64,000 nt of DNA from LMUY01 sp965199105 (GTDB lineage: Bacteria; Pseudomonadota; Alphaproteobacteria; Acetobacterales; Acetobacteraceae). The notes below the pieces were generated by a model that was not told the DNA's origin, did not search any database, and was given only the letters and a program-made list of their open reading frames with translations. The translations under genes and the position numbers were made by a program. This document shows positions 1 to 8,577 of this stretch, piece after piece (position 1 is the stretch's first letter; each line of letters begins with the position of its first letter). The stretch lies in assembly GCA_965199105.1 (NCBI GenBank), contig CBDAQO010000002.1, positions 2,232,001 through 2,296,000 on the forward strand, in the 5' to 3' direction.

Positions 1-523
1 GCTGGGCCTTGGCATGGGCTACATGCCGAAGTTGAATGCGATCGCGTCGCCGTTCATCGAGTTCCTGCGGCCATTGCCCCAGTTGGCCTATCTGGTGCTG
101 CTGATCATCTGGCTCGGGATTGGTGAGACGAGCAAGATCACCATGCTGTTTCTTGCGGCGCTACCTGTCTCCGCCATCGCTGCGCGCGATGGTGTGGCGA
201 ACGTTCCGCTCGAGCGGGTCCGCGTTGCGCTGACGCTTGGCGCCGGTCGCTGGCAAGTGTTTCGCCACGTGATCATGCCGTCCGCGCTGCCGGAGATTTT
301 GGTCGGCGCGCGGCTGGCAGCGGGCATTGTCTATGGCACGCTGATCGCGGCCGAGATCATCGCCGGGTCGGACGGGATCGGTTGGATGATCCTGGACGCG
401 GGGCGGTTCCTTCGGTCGGATTACGTGTTTGCCGGGATTGGGATCATTGGTCTGGCCGGCATCGGTTTGGACCGGCTGCTGGTGTTGCTGGAGCGACGTG
501 CGGTGCATTGGGCGGGCCGCTGA
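1..523 (+). CDS. ABC transporter permease, TauC/SsuC-type (5' end missing)
   Basis: This is the inner-membrane permease of a nitrate/sulfonate/taurine-class importer. The reading frame is open from base 2, so the N-terminus lies outside the window; the ATG at 14 is internal. About 173 residues remain out of a usual 250-280. Several hydrophobic segments are visible. The cytoplasmic EAA loop that docks on the ATPase is clear as ALTLGAGRWQVFRHV followed by MPSALPEILVGARLA. A binding protein (548) and an ATPase (1564) follow on the same strand with a 24-base gap and then a stop/start overlap, so the three form one operon. The substrate cannot be read from sequence; taurine, other sulfonates, nitrate and thiamine precursors all use this class. 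Confidence 0.9.
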   Translation, partial: LGLGMGYMPKLNAIASPFIEFLRPLPQLAYLVLLIIWLGIGETSKITMLFLAALPVSAIAARDGVANVPLERVRVALTLGAGRWQVFRHVIMPSALPEILVGARLAAGIVYGTLIAAEIIAGSDGIGWMILDAGRFLRSDYVFAGIGIIGLAGIGLDRLLVLLERRAVHWAGR

Positions 524-547
524 GGCCCTTGAACGAGGAGTATTTCA

Positions 548-1567
548 GTGATGGCGATGAAGCTTACCAGGCGTGCGGCGTTGGCTGCGGCAAGTGCGAT
601 GACGCTGGCGGGCAGGGCGCGTGCGGCGGCGCCGGACACGGTCAATATCGGGTTCTTCACCGAGACCAAGCCCACCATGCTGGCCAAGGCAGATGGCTGG
701 TTCGCGGCCGGCACCGGCGGTAAGCTGAACTGGATCGAGATGGGCAGCGGCGCGGACATCAACACCGCCATCACGGCAGGGAGCTGTGATTTCGGAATGT
801 CGATTGGCTCCTCGCCGGTCGCCGCCGGCATTGCGCAAGGACTGCCCTATCGGCTGATCGGCCTGGTCGACAATATCGGCCCGGCGGAAGAGATGACGGT
901 TCGCGTCGCCGCCAACATCAAGACTCCGGCAGATTTCAAGGGCAAGAAGGTCGCGACCCCGTTTGGCTCCACCAGCCATTTCCGGCTGCTCGGCTTCCTC
1001 AAGACCAATGGCCTGACCCAGCGCGAGGTGACCGTGCTGGACCTGAAGCCGCCGGCCATCGTTGCGGCCTGGAGCCGTGGTGAGATCGATGCCGCTTACG
1101 TTTGGTCGCCGGCCAAGAGCAAGCTGCTGGCCGATGGTGGCGCGGTGTATCAAACCTACGTCGCGCTCGACAAAGCGGGCTACGTCATCGCCGACCTGAT
1201 TGTCGTACGGGATGATTTCGCCAAGCAATACCCGGAGGCAGTCAGCGGCTTCTTGCGCGCGTATGGCCGCGCGCTGGCGATGTATCACGACAAGCCCGAG
1301 CAGGTGGCCGACGTGGTGGCCAAGGAAGCGGGGGTGACGGCAGACGTCGCCGCGTCCGACATGAAGGAATACGACTTCGTGCCGCTGAACGACCAAACCT
1401 CGGCGGCTTGGTTGGGCGGCACGGTCACCGACCCGGGCAAGTTCGCCCACGTGCTGAAGAGCACCGCAGACTTCCTCGTCGAACAGCGCAGCATCAAGCG
1501 CGCGCCGGACGTGGACGCGTTCCAGAAGGCAACGGACACTACGTTCCTGAAGAACGCACTGGCTTGA
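548..1567 (+). CDS. periplasmic substrate-binding protein, TauA/SsuA-like
   Basis: This is the periplasmic ligand-binding component of the importer, 339 residues, the usual size for the NMT1/TauA group. The N-terminus is a signal peptide of about 26 residues with an RR pair (TRRAALAAASAMTLAG) and an AxA cleavage region, so Tat or Sec export is possible. The mature start VNIGFFTETKPTMLAKADGWF matches the family pattern in which the first beta strand is followed by a stretch describing the incoming ligand path. A GAGGAG ribosome site at 535-540 can serve the GTG at 548 or the ATG at 551. The stop TGA is nested in the TTG start of the ATPase gene. TauA-like naming is by family resemblance; the ligand is not determined. 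Confidence 0.88.
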   Translation: MMAMKLTRRAALAAASAMTLAGRARAAAPDTVNIGFFTETKPTMLAKADGWFAAGTGGKLNWIEMGSGADINTAITAGSCDFGMSIGSSPVAAGIAQGLPYRLIGLVDNIGPAEEMTVRVAANIKTPADFKGKKVATPFGSTSHFRLLGFLKTNGLTQREVTVLDLKPPAIVAAWSRGEIDAAYVWSPAKSKLLADGGAVYQTYVALDKAGYVIADLIVVRDDFAKQYPEAVSGFLRAYGRALAMYHDKPEQVADVVAKEAGVTADVAASDMKEYDFVPLNDQTSAAWLGGTVTDPGKFAHVLKSTADFLVEQRSIKRAPDVDAFQKATDTTFLKNALA

Positions 1568-2343
1568 CGCCGTTCGTGCAATTCGCCGACGTCTCGGTGC
1601 ATTACGGCACCGGGGCGACGGCGGTGCGGGCGCTCGAGCGGGCGGATTTGAGCTTCGAACGAGGCGACTTCATCTGCATCGTCGGCCCGTCCGGCTGCGG
1701 CAAGACCACGATGATGCAGACGCTCGCCGGGTTCTTGCCGCCCACCACCGGCGTGGTGCGCGTGGATGGCGAGGTGGTGACCGCACCCGGTCCGGAACGG
1801 GGCGTGGTGTTCCAGCAGCCGGCTCTGTTCCCATGGCTCACGGTGGCGGCCAATGCCGGGTTCGGGCCTCGCATGACGGGGACTGAGCGCGGCGCTGCGA
1901 GCCAAAAAGTCGAGCAGTGGTTGCGAACCACCGGGCTGTGGGAGTTTCGCGACCGCTACCCGTATGAGCTTTCAGGCGGCATGCAGCAGCGGCTGGCCAT
2001 CGCACGCGCGCTGTGTAATGAGCCAAAGGTGCTGCTGATGGATGAGCCGTTCGGCGCCCTTGACGCACTCACGCGCGAACGGATGCAGGAAGAGCTACAC
2101 GCGGTGTGGCGCCGAACCGGCATGACGGTGGTGTTCATCACCCACAGCGTGGAGGAGGCGGTTTACCTTGGCACCGAAGTGGTCGTCATGTCGCCGCGGC
2201 CGGGGCGCATCGTGGCGCGGCTGCCAATGCCGTTTGCGCGCGATTTTGCCGGCGAGAGCATCCGCAGCATCAAGAGCCGGCAGGATTTCGTCGCGGCGCG
2301 CGAGTCGGTGTTGTCGCTCATCTGGTCCAGCGCGGACGAGTGA
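1564..2343 (+). CDS. ABC transporter ATP-binding protein, TauB/SsuB-like
   Basis: This is the ATPase that powers the importer, 259 residues. It shows Walker A (GPSGCGKTT, about residues 38-46), the Q-loop (VVFQQPALFPW), the ABC signature (LSGGMQQR), Walker B (VLLMDEPFGALD) and the switch histidine (FITHSVEEAV). The start is taken as TTG at 1564 because it overlaps the upstream stop as TTGA, and because the protein then begins a few residues before the first strand (FVQFADVSVHYG). A longer in-frame start at 1408 would run deep into the binding-protein gene and is unlikely. The next gene is convergent and only 24 bases away, with no obvious terminator. Confidence 0.92.
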   Translation: MTPFVQFADVSVHYGTGATAVRALERADLSFERGDFICIVGPSGCGKTTMMQTLAGFLPPTTGVVRVDGEVVTAPGPERGVVFQQPALFPWLTVAANAGFGPRMTGTERGAASQKVEQWLRTTGLWEFRDRYPYELSGGMQQRLAIARALCNEPKVLLMDEPFGALDALTRERMQEELHAVWRRTGMTVVFITHSVEEAVYLGTEVVVMSPRPGRIVARLPMPFARDFAGESIRSIKSRQDFVAARESVLSLIWSSADE

Positions 2344-2367
2344 ACCGAAGAGGTTCGCGCAGGCCGG

Positions 2368-2661
2368 TCAGCGCGTCCAGTAATCCACCATCGTCATCCC
2401 GGCCAAGACAGAAAGCCAGGCGAACCCGAAGCAGGCGTAGAGCCGCATCAGCGCGGGCTGGTCGCGGACTTCCATCGAGAACAGCAGCACCGTCAGCATC
2501 ATGCAGATGGTCAGCCCCGCCTCGATGAACGAGGCGGCCCGACCCGGCGCGATGGTGCCGAGCAGCACGATGGCGAGCAGGAAGCACAACAGCGAGCCGG
2601 CAGCGAAGGCGGGCACGCGCATGTGCGACCAAATCTCGCGGCGGTCCTGCTGCTCGCTCAT
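2368..2661 (-). CDS. ctaF: cytochrome c oxidase subunit IV-like (prokaryotic CtaF)
   Basis: This is a small membrane subunit of the caa3-type oxidase, 97 residues with three predicted membrane helices, the standard layout of the prokaryotic subunit IV family. The start at 2661 overlaps the stop of the subunit III gene by four bases (ATGA), which indicates translational coupling. It is the last gene of the eleven-gene respiratory operon. Identification rests on size, helix pattern and position more than on a conserved motif. No T-rich terminator hairpin is visible after it. Confidence 0.85.
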   Translation of the reverse strand: MSEQQDRREIWSHMRVPAFAAGSLLCFLLAIVLLGTIAPGRAASFIEAGLTICMMLTVLLFSMEVRDQPALMRLYACFGFAWLSVLAGMTMVDYWTR

Positions 2662-3317
2662 CGGCCGACCACGTACAGGACGGGAAAGACCAAGATCCAG
2701 ATCAGGTCGATGAAATGCCAGTAGAGGCCGTATACCTCGATGCGGTTTTGGTGGCGCTGCAGGAAGCCCGGCTGGCTTGCCTGCCAGGCCAGGCCAAGCA
2801 GGATCGAGATGCCGGTGATGAGGTGAAAGGCGTGCAGCGAGGTCGTGACATAGTAAAGGTCCACGAACAGGTGAGCCGCCGGCTTGTCGGCCAGGACGAA
2901 GGGCCGCGCGAGAAACGGCATCATGTGCTCGGCATAGTCCGTGTAGTACTCGTAGCTCTTGAGCACCAGGAACAACGTGCCGAGCGCCGCCGTTGCGAGC
3001 ATGCAGCGCACCATCCAGCGTTGGCCGCCGAGGCGTGACATGACGATGGCGCCGGACATGGTGAAGCTCGAGCAGATCAGCACGGCCGTGTTGGTCGCAC
3101 CGATCCACAGCTTCAAATGCGAGGCGGCGGCGCGCACGTCGTCCGGATGCAGGTAGTGCAACACCAGGGCGCTGACGAAGAGGCCGCCGAACAGCAGCAG
3201 TTCCGTCACCAGCCATGCCCACATCCCCAACTCGGCGGCATGGCGCTGCTGCTCGGCATTGTCGAATTGCTCGAGGACGTCGATGCCAGTGGGCAGCCCG
3301 ATCAGCTCAGCTTGCAT
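2658..3317 (-). CDS. ctaE: cytochrome c oxidase subunit III
   Basis: This is the core membrane subunit III of the aa3/caa3 oxidase, 219 residues. The sequence contains family landmarks such as ELGMWAWLVTELLLFGGLF near residues 29-47, the HLFVDLYYVTTSLHAFHLITG stretch around residues 148-168, and a final YGLYWHFIDLIWILVFPVLY. The length suits the short bacterial form with five helices. It overlaps the end of the subunit I gene by 11 bases and the start of subunit IV by four, so all are translated from one message. It stabilises subunit I and proton uptake. Confidence 0.95.
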   Translation of the reverse strand: MQAELIGLPTGIDVLEQFDNAEQQRHAAELGMWAWLVTELLLFGGLFVSALVLHYLHPDDVRAAASHLKLWIGATNTAVLICSSFTMSGAIVMSRLGGQRWMVRCMLATAALGTLFLVLKSYEYYTDYAEHMMPFLARPFVLADKPAAHLFVDLYYVTTSLHAFHLITGISILLGLAWQASQPGFLQRHQNRIEVYGLYWHFIDLIWILVFPVLYVVGR

Positions 3318-4968
3318 CGTTGCGCGTCACGATCGGATAGTCATAGGGCTCGAAATCGACGAACGGCCGGCTGTCGAAATTATGCTTGGGTGGCGGCGAT
3401 GAGGTGGTCCATTCCAAGCCCTTGGCCTGCCAGGGGTTGGCTGGGGCCTTGCGGCCATACCACAGCGACCAGGTGAGATAGATCATCGGGAAGATGTAGC
3501 CCGCTGCCAGGATCGTCGACCCGGCGGACGACATGATGTTGAGCAATTGGAACTCGGGCGGGTAGTCGTGGTAGCGCCGCGGCATCCCGAGGTAGCCGAG
3601 CAGGAACTGCGGCAGGAAGGTGACATTGAAGCCGATGAAGATGAACACGGCGGAGACGATGCCCCAGGCTTCCGGGTAGAGCCGCCCGGTGACCTTCGGC
3701 CACCAGTAGTGCAGCCCGCCGAGGAAGGCGAGCACGGTGCCACCCACCATGATGAAGTGGAAATGCGCCACGACGAAGTAGGTGCCATGCGTGTGCTCAT
3801 TGATCGACAGCGTCGCCAGGAACAGCCCGGTCAGGCCGCCGATCACGAACAGGCCGATATAGCCCATTGCATAAACCATCGGCGTCTTGAGCCGGATGCT
3901 GCCTTTGTAGATCGTCGCGGTCCAGTTGTACACCTTCACCGCCGACGGCACCGCGACAGCGAAACTCAGCACGGAGAACACTAGCGCCGCCGTCGGGCTT
4001 TCGCCGTTGACGAACATATGGTGGCCCCACACGAAGAAGGTGATGGTGGCGAGGCCGATGCTGGCATAGGCCACGAAGCGGTAACCAAACAGCTTCTTCT
4101 GCGCGAACGCAGGCACGATCTCGCTGATCACGCCCATTCCCGGCAGCACCATGATGTACACCGCAGGATGCGAGTAGAACCAGAACAGGTGTTCGAACAA
4201 CACCGGGTCGCCGCCCAGATTGGGGTCGAAGATGCCGATCTTGAATGCGCGTTCCATTACCAGCAGCAGCAATGCGATGGTGATCACCGGCGTGGCGAGC
4301 AGGAAGATCATGCTCACCGCGTAGTGCGTCCAGACGAATATCGGCATGCGGAACCAGGTCATCCCGGGCGCGCGCATGGTGTGGATGGTGACGATGAAGT
4401 TGAGCCCGGTGAGGATGGACGAGAAGCCCACGACGATGACGCCGAGCAAGGCGGGAATGACGTAGGTGTTGCTGAACGTCGTGCTGTAGGGCGCGTAGAA
4501 GGTCCATCCCGTGTCGACACCGCCGACGATCAGGTCCGCCATAGTGAACAGGCTGCCGCCGACAAACACGTACCAGCTCAGCAGGTTGAGCCGGGGAAAG
4601 GCGAGGTCTTTCGCGCCGATCATGATTGGGATGAGGAAGTTGCCGAACGTCGCCGGGATGGAGGGGATCAGGAAGAACCACACCATCACCACGCCATGGA
4701 TGGTGAACAGCTTGTTGTAGGTATCGCTGGTGAAGATCTGCCCGTTCGGCACGATCAGCGACAGTCGCACCAGGCCGGCCGCGATGGCCCCGACGATGAA
4801 GAAGGCGGTGATGGCGGCAAGGTAGAGCAGCGCGATGCGCTTATGGTCGGTGGTGAAGAACCAAGATCGCAAGGTATGCGCATCATGCAGGTAGTCGGGC
4901 GGGCGGCCGATCGTGCTGCGCGGCGTCTCGGGCTCGCGCAAACCGCTGGTGCTGTCGAGAGGCGTCAT
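3307..4968 (-). CDS. ctaD: cytochrome c oxidase subunit I, A2 (YSHPxV) type
   Basis: This is the catalytic heme-copper subunit that reduces oxygen to water and pumps protons, 553 residues with about twelve helices. The heme a ligand motif LFTIHGVVM, the CuB/tyrosine region FYSHPAVYIMVLPGMG, the WGHHMF histidine pair and the HTHGTYFVVAHFHFIMVGG heme ligands are all present. The usual glutamate of the D-channel (xGHPEV) is absent; the sequence reads YSHPAV instead. This is the known signature of A2-type oxidases such as the Rhodothermus caa3 enzyme. It overlaps ctaC by four bases and ctaE by 11. Confidence 0.97.
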   Translation of the reverse strand: MTPLDSTSGLREPETPRSTIGRPPDYLHDAHTLRSWFFTTDHKRIALLYLAAITAFFIVGAIAAGLVRLSLIVPNGQIFTSDTYNKLFTIHGVVMVWFFLIPSIPATFGNFLIPIMIGAKDLAFPRLNLLSWYVFVGGSLFTMADLIVGGVDTGWTFYAPYSTTFSNTYVIPALLGVIVVGFSSILTGLNFIVTIHTMRAPGMTWFRMPIFVWTHYAVSMIFLLATPVITIALLLLVMERAFKIGIFDPNLGGDPVLFEHLFWFYSHPAVYIMVLPGMGVISEIVPAFAQKKLFGYRFVAYASIGLATITFFVWGHHMFVNGESPTAALVFSVLSFAVAVPSAVKVYNWTATIYKGSIRLKTPMVYAMGYIGLFVIGGLTGLFLATLSINEHTHGTYFVVAHFHFIMVGGTVLAFLGGLHYWWPKVTGRLYPEAWGIVSAVFIFIGFNVTFLPQFLLGYLGMPRRYHDYPPEFQLLNIMSSAGSTILAAGYIFPMIYLTWSLWYGRKAPANPWQAKGLEWTTSSPPPKHNFDSRPFVDFEPYDYPIVTRNDAS

Positions 4969-5939
4969 TGCGTCTGCTCCGCCGTTTGGACCTGCCTTGT
5001 GCCAGGTTGGATAGTTTTCACGTACGAGATCAATCGCACCAGCTCGTCCTCCGGGATCACCCCTTTGAACGCCGGCATGACCTGCTTGTAGCCGGCGATG
5101 AGGTCGTGGTCGGGGTTTAGGATCTTGTCGCGTAGGTAACTGTCATCGGCCTTGACGACGCTGCCATTGGTGAGCCGCACGTCCGAGCCCCAGAGCCCGG
5201 CGAGCGACGGTGCGCGCACGGTGCTGCCGGTGCCGTGGCAGCCCGAGCAGCCGTAATTGGCGAATAGAGCCTTGCCGGCCGCGGCTAAGCTGATCGAGCT
5301 GCCGGATTGCTGCAGCCAGTTGGCGTAATCCGCCGGTGTCATGATGGTCAGCAACCCGTCCATGGCGGAATGGTCTGTGCCGCAGAACTCGCTGCAGAAG
5401 ATGCGGTAGGTGCCCGGCCGATCAGCGTTGAACCAGAGCTGGGTGTAGCGGCCCGGCAGCGTTTCCATCTGGATGCGCAGGGCGGGGATGTAGAGCGAGT
5501 GGATCACGTCCTGGCTAATCATGTTGATCAGGATCGGCTCACCGATGGGCACGTGCAGGTCGTTGATTTCGGCCTGGCCGCCAGGATGCTGGAATTTCCA
5601 CATCCACTGCCGACCAATGGCCTCGATGCGCGTGGCGTTGGCAGGTGGGGTTTTGTGCACCATGAACATCTGCGCGCCCCAGGCGAAGAAGATCAGGGTG
5701 AGCACAAAAGGGACGATCATCCAGGTGAGTTCGAGCGAGCGGTCGCGGTCCTCGCGATAGGCGCGGTTCACCACGCGGCCGTCGCGGTAGCGGATGGCGA
5801 AGAAGGTGATGCCTATGAAGATTGGCACCACCAGCAGGAGGGTCAGCGCGGTGAAGAGCCAGATCAGCGTGTCGGTTTGGCCCGCACTGGCGGAGGCCTC
5901 CGCCGGCCAGATTGCGAGCGGGTAATCACTGGGGTTCAT
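4965..5939 (-). CDS. ctaC: caa3-type cytochrome c oxidase subunit II with fused cytochrome c domain
   Basis: This is the electron-entry subunit, 324 residues. Two N-terminal helices lead to a cupredoxin domain. Its CuA ligands are visible as a His in SQDVIHSLYIP and the CSEFCGTDHSAM motif around residues 183-194. A C-terminal class I cytochrome c domain carries the heme site YGCSGCHGTGS near residue 230 and a distal methionine in KQVMPAFKGVIPEDE. The fused cytochrome makes this a caa3 rather than aa3 enzyme, so it need not depend on a soluble cytochrome c. There is no conspicuous lipobox at the N-terminus. It sits between the small membrane protein and ctaD, overlapping each by four bases. 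Confidence 0.95.
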   Translation of the reverse strand: MNPSDYPLAIWPAEASASAGQTDTLIWLFTALTLLLVVPIFIGITFFAIRYRDGRVVNRAYREDRDRSLELTWMIVPFVLTLIFFAWGAQMFMVHKTPPANATRIEAIGRQWMWKFQHPGGQAEINDLHVPIGEPILINMISQDVIHSLYIPALRIQMETLPGRYTQLWFNADRPGTYRIFCSEFCGTDHSAMDGLLTIMTPADYANWLQQSGSSISLAAAGKALFANYGCSGCHGTGSTVRAPSLAGLWGSDVRLTNGSVVKADDSYLRDKILNPDHDLIAGYKQVMPAFKGVIPEDELVRLISYVKTIQPGTRQVQTAEQTQ

Positions 5940-6487
5940 GGCGCTGTGTCCAATGGGCGGCCGACGGTGAGCGCCATAGCCCGGTCGATCGGGATCCGCG
6001 CGTGATCGGCGTCGATGCGGGCGTAGTGGTTGAGCAGCTCGTCCGCCGTACCGTTCAGCCGGGTCAGGTCGGCCACCGGGTCGGATTGCAGGTTGGGCGC
6101 GGGCGGCGGTGGGTGCTGCGTCTCCTGCGGTGGCAGCGTCGCAAAGCGATGTTCGCGCGGCGGTATGATGAGGCGTTCGAAGCCGAGCATCAGGAACACC
6201 ATCACCACGGCAACACCCGCCAGGCTGACCAGTACGCGCGCCATGGTGCGCGCACTCATGTCTTCGGTCTCGTGGCCGGCCAGCACCGACGCGCGGCTTG
6301 CAGGCGTGCTGTGACGTCCGCGGCCCTCGTTCTCGCCGTCGTCGCTGGTCCGGCCGGCTGACTGCTCCACCCGCGGAACGGTCACGCGCACCGCCATGGC
6401 GACGCTGCCCGCCACGAGCGCGGCCCGGCCGGCGAGCCTCGCCAAGCTTGCCAGCAGTGGGCGCGAAGGGTCGTTCCTAACGGGCAT
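5936..6487 (-). CDS. small single-span membrane protein of the respiratory operon, function unknown
   Basis: I do not recognise a named family. As drawn the protein has 183 residues. A low-complexity polar N-terminal third is followed by one membrane helix (about residues 82-104), then a proline-rich periplasmic stretch and a short tail with RIPIDRAMALTVGRP. Similar small proteins with one helix and an IPIxRAM-type tail occur next to subunit II genes in alphaproteobacterial oxidase clusters (recollection, not a search). The start at 6487 overlaps actF by 11 bases, like the other junctions here. An internal ATG at 6259 gives a tidier 107-residue protein starting just before the helix, but leaves a 219-base gap. 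A role in oxidase assembly or supercomplex contact is an inference from position. Confidence 0.6.
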   Translation of the reverse strand: MPVRNDPSRPLLASLARLAGRAALVAGSVAMAVRVTVPRVEQSAGRTSDDGENEGRGRHSTPASRASVLAGHETEDMSARTMARVLVSLAGVAVVMVFLMLGFERLIIPPREHRFATLPPQETQHPPPPAPNLQSDPVADLTRLNGTADELLNHYARIDADHARIPIDRAMALTVGRPLDTAP

Positions 6488-7493
6488 GGCGCATCGCGGG
6501 CGTTGGGCGCGGCAGGAGCACGAGGATCAACCCTATGGTGAGGCTAGCGAACGCAATGGTGGCCAGCGCGTCGGGCGCGGTGATTGAAAAGCTGCCGCGG
6601 AAGGCGGGCGTGACCAGCCATAACGCCTCGACGGCGTGGGCCAACAGCAGCATCGCCGACACGCTTGCGAGCACGGCCGGCAGTCGCGCCGCGCCTGATG
6701 GCAAGATCGCCATGGCGATGACCGTCGCCGCGGCGGCAAAGCCGACCACACCGCTACCGGAACCGGCAAGCCGCACCTGATACCACACAATCTCCTTGGG
6801 CAGGTTAGCCGACCAGATGATCAGGAACTGGATGAAATGCAGAAAGCCCCAAACACCGATGATCGCCGTCAACAGCAACGCCAGGCCGTGACTGGCCAAG
6901 CGCTCCCTGGTTTGCACCGCCAGCACGAACGCCAGCAGACAGGCGGCGGTGCCGACTTGCGAACTGATGAGCAGCAAACCGAACGCCGATGAATTCAGCC
7001 CCGGTTGCAACGACAGGATCCAGTCGAACGCCGCCAAGCTCAACAGGCATACGTAGAGCATGCAGCCCACCACCGCCAAGCCGCGCCGCGGCTGCTCCGG
7101 CGCGCGGCTGAACAGCAAGGCCAAGCCTGCCAGGAGCACGAGGATCGCAACCATGCGGACATCGAAGAACCCGGTCGCCGTCCACGCTGCCGGGATGGCT
7201 CCCTGCACGCTGGGCCGGTGATACAAGAGTGCCGTACAGAGCAGCACCGGGATGGCAAACAGGCTGATGACGGGCAACAGCAGCGTGGCCCGGCGCAGGA
7301 TCGGCAGCCCGGTCCCGCCGCTGGCGCCGAGCGCTTCGTGACCCAGGACGAGCAACAGGGCGCCCGCCGGGATGCCGAACGCGAGCAGCCATCCCGCCAG
7401 GTAGGACGGCATGACCTCGGCGCCGGCGAAGGCAAACACCAGCCATCCGGCCGCAGCGACCGCGCCCACACCCAACGTGACCAGCGCCGTCAT
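6477..7493 (-). CDS. actF: alternative complex III subunit ActF
   Basis: This is an integral membrane subunit of alternative complex III, the quinol:cytochrome c/oxidase oxidoreductase that replaces the bc1 complex. The 338 residues form about ten hydrophobic segments with very few charged residues. Family landmarks include the FDWILSLQPGLNSSAFGLLL stretch around residue 160 and the HFIQFLIIWSANLPKEIVWY stretch around residue 225. ActF belongs to the NrfD-like membrane family with ActC, although it is more diverged. It overlaps the actE stop by four bases. The order downstream of ActE matches described act operons. Confidence 0.92.
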   Translation of the reverse strand: MTALVTLGVGAVAAAGWLVFAFAGAEVMPSYLAGWLLAFGIPAGALLLVLGHEALGASGGTGLPILRRATLLLPVISLFAIPVLLCTALLYHRPSVQGAIPAAWTATGFFDVRMVAILVLLAGLALLFSRAPEQPRRGLAVVGCMLYVCLLSLAAFDWILSLQPGLNSSAFGLLLISSQVGTAACLLAFVLAVQTRERLASHGLALLLTAIIGVWGFLHFIQFLIIWSANLPKEIVWYQVRLAGSGSGVVGFAAAATVIAMAILPSGAARLPAVLASVSAMLLLAHAVEALWLVTPAFRGSFSITAPDALATIAFASLTIGLILVLLPRPTPAMRHAR

Positions 7494-8020
7494 TTCGCGG
7501 CTGCCAGTTGCGCGCGATCACTTTGCGGCAAGTCGGCGGTGGTGCTGTTCTGGCTCAATTGCAACGCGCGGATGTAGGCGATAATCGCCCAGCGATCCGC
7601 CGGCGCAACCCGGTCGGCATAGCTGTACATGGCACCATAGCCGTTGGTGATCACGTCGTAGAACACGTCCGCCTTGGCCACCCGCAGCGCGCCCTCCACC
7701 AGCGACGGCGGCTGCGGGAAACCGCGCTGCACGATCATGCCTTCGCCGTTGCCGGCGCGGCCATGACACGGCGTGCAGAAGATGGCGTAGCGTTGCTGGC
7801 CACGGTCCAGCAGCGCTGCGTCGATGGTGCTCGGCTCCGGCGCTAGGCCGTCCGGGGCGTCGCGCGCCACCGTGCCAGCAACGGGCGCACGCATCGTCGT
7901 GCCATTCTTGAAGAACGAGTTGCGGTCCCAGGTGCGGAACGAGTTCTGCGTGTACATGTCGGCCCGCTTGCAGCCGCTCACGGCGAGCAGCAACAGCGTG
8001 GCAACGGCGATCGCCCTCAT
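7490..8020 (-). CDS. actE: alternative complex III monoheme cytochrome c lipoprotein ActE
   Basis: This is the monoheme cytochrome c subunit of alternative complex III, 176 residues. A short hydrophobic leader ends in a lipobox (LLAVSGC, Cys 17), so the mature protein should be lipid-anchored on the periplasmic side. The heme site is IFCTPCHGRAGNGEG near residues 80-94, followed by the typical GFPQPPSL stretch. A distal methionine candidate lies in NGYGAMYSYADRV. It should hand electrons from the ActA/ActB side to the oxidase. It overlaps actD and actF by four bases each. Confidence 0.93.
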   Translation of the reverse strand: MRAIAVATLLLLAVSGCKRADMYTQNSFRTWDRNSFFKNGTTMRAPVAGTVARDAPDGLAPEPSTIDAALLDRGQQRYAIFCTPCHGRAGNGEGMIVQRGFPQPPSLVEGALRVAKADVFYDVITNGYGAMYSYADRVAPADRWAIIAYIRALQLSQNSTTADLPQSDRAQLAAAK

Positions 8021-8577
8021 CGCGGCACCCGATGCACGTTGCGCGGCTGCATGGTCAGCGTCGCGATCGCGCTTTCCACCGCCGCCGGGTCAAAGTCGTC
8101 GCTGCGGCTTTCCACGGCGACGAAGAAGCGGCCATCGGTCACCCGTGTGAAGTTTGGGATGTTGAAGGCTGGGTGGTTGAGCCGTGGCAGCCGGCTAAAC
8201 GCGAGCATGGCGGCGACCACGGCGAGTGCGCCGACCAGTGCGGCAAACGAGACGCTCGGCACGACGTAATACGGCCAGCTGAACAGCGGCCGACCGCCGA
8301 TGTTAAACCGATACGACAGCATGGTGGCATAGGTGCACATGCCGAACATGGCCGCCGCCCCGAGCGCGCCGCCGAGCAACGCGAATGGGTAGATCGGCTG
8401 GCCGTGGAAGTTTAGCAGCTCGGGGGCGCCCCAAACCGGCGTCGGCGAAAAGGCGTCGATGCGGCCGAAATCGCGCTCCCGCAACGCCTGCAACGCAGCA
8501 ATCATGGCGTCGGAGGTGTCGAACTCCGCCGCAACGCCCCACAGCGGCGCACCGCTCTCGTGATGCGTGTCAACCAC
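8017..8577 (-). CDS. actD: alternative complex III subunit ActD (DUF3341)
   Basis: This is the small two-helix membrane subunit of alternative complex III, 186 residues. The N-terminal soluble half contains the family landmark LWGVAAEFDTSDAMIAALQAL and the stretch RIDAFSPTPVWGAPELL. Two hydrophobic segments around residues 64-90 and 105-127 follow, then a short polar C-terminal domain (TDGRFFVAVESRSDDFD). ActD has no known cofactor and is thought to contribute structurally and perhaps to proton paths. It overlaps actC by eight bases and actE by four. Confidence 0.92.
   Translation of the reverse strand: MVDTHHESGAPLWGVAAEFDTSDAMIAALQALRERDFGRIDAFSPTPVWGAPELLNFHGQPIYPFALLGGALGAAAMFGMCTYATMLSYRFNIGGRPLFSWPYYVVPSVSFAALVGALAVVAAMLAFSRLPRLNHPAFNIPNFTRVTDGRFFVAVESRSDDFDPAAVESAIATLTMQPRNVHRVPR

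Noticed and set aside
4018..5091. Plus-strand open frame opposite ctaD and ctaC
   Set aside because: The translation is His/Glu/Asp/Arg-rich and arises as a codon shadow of membrane protein genes on the other strand.
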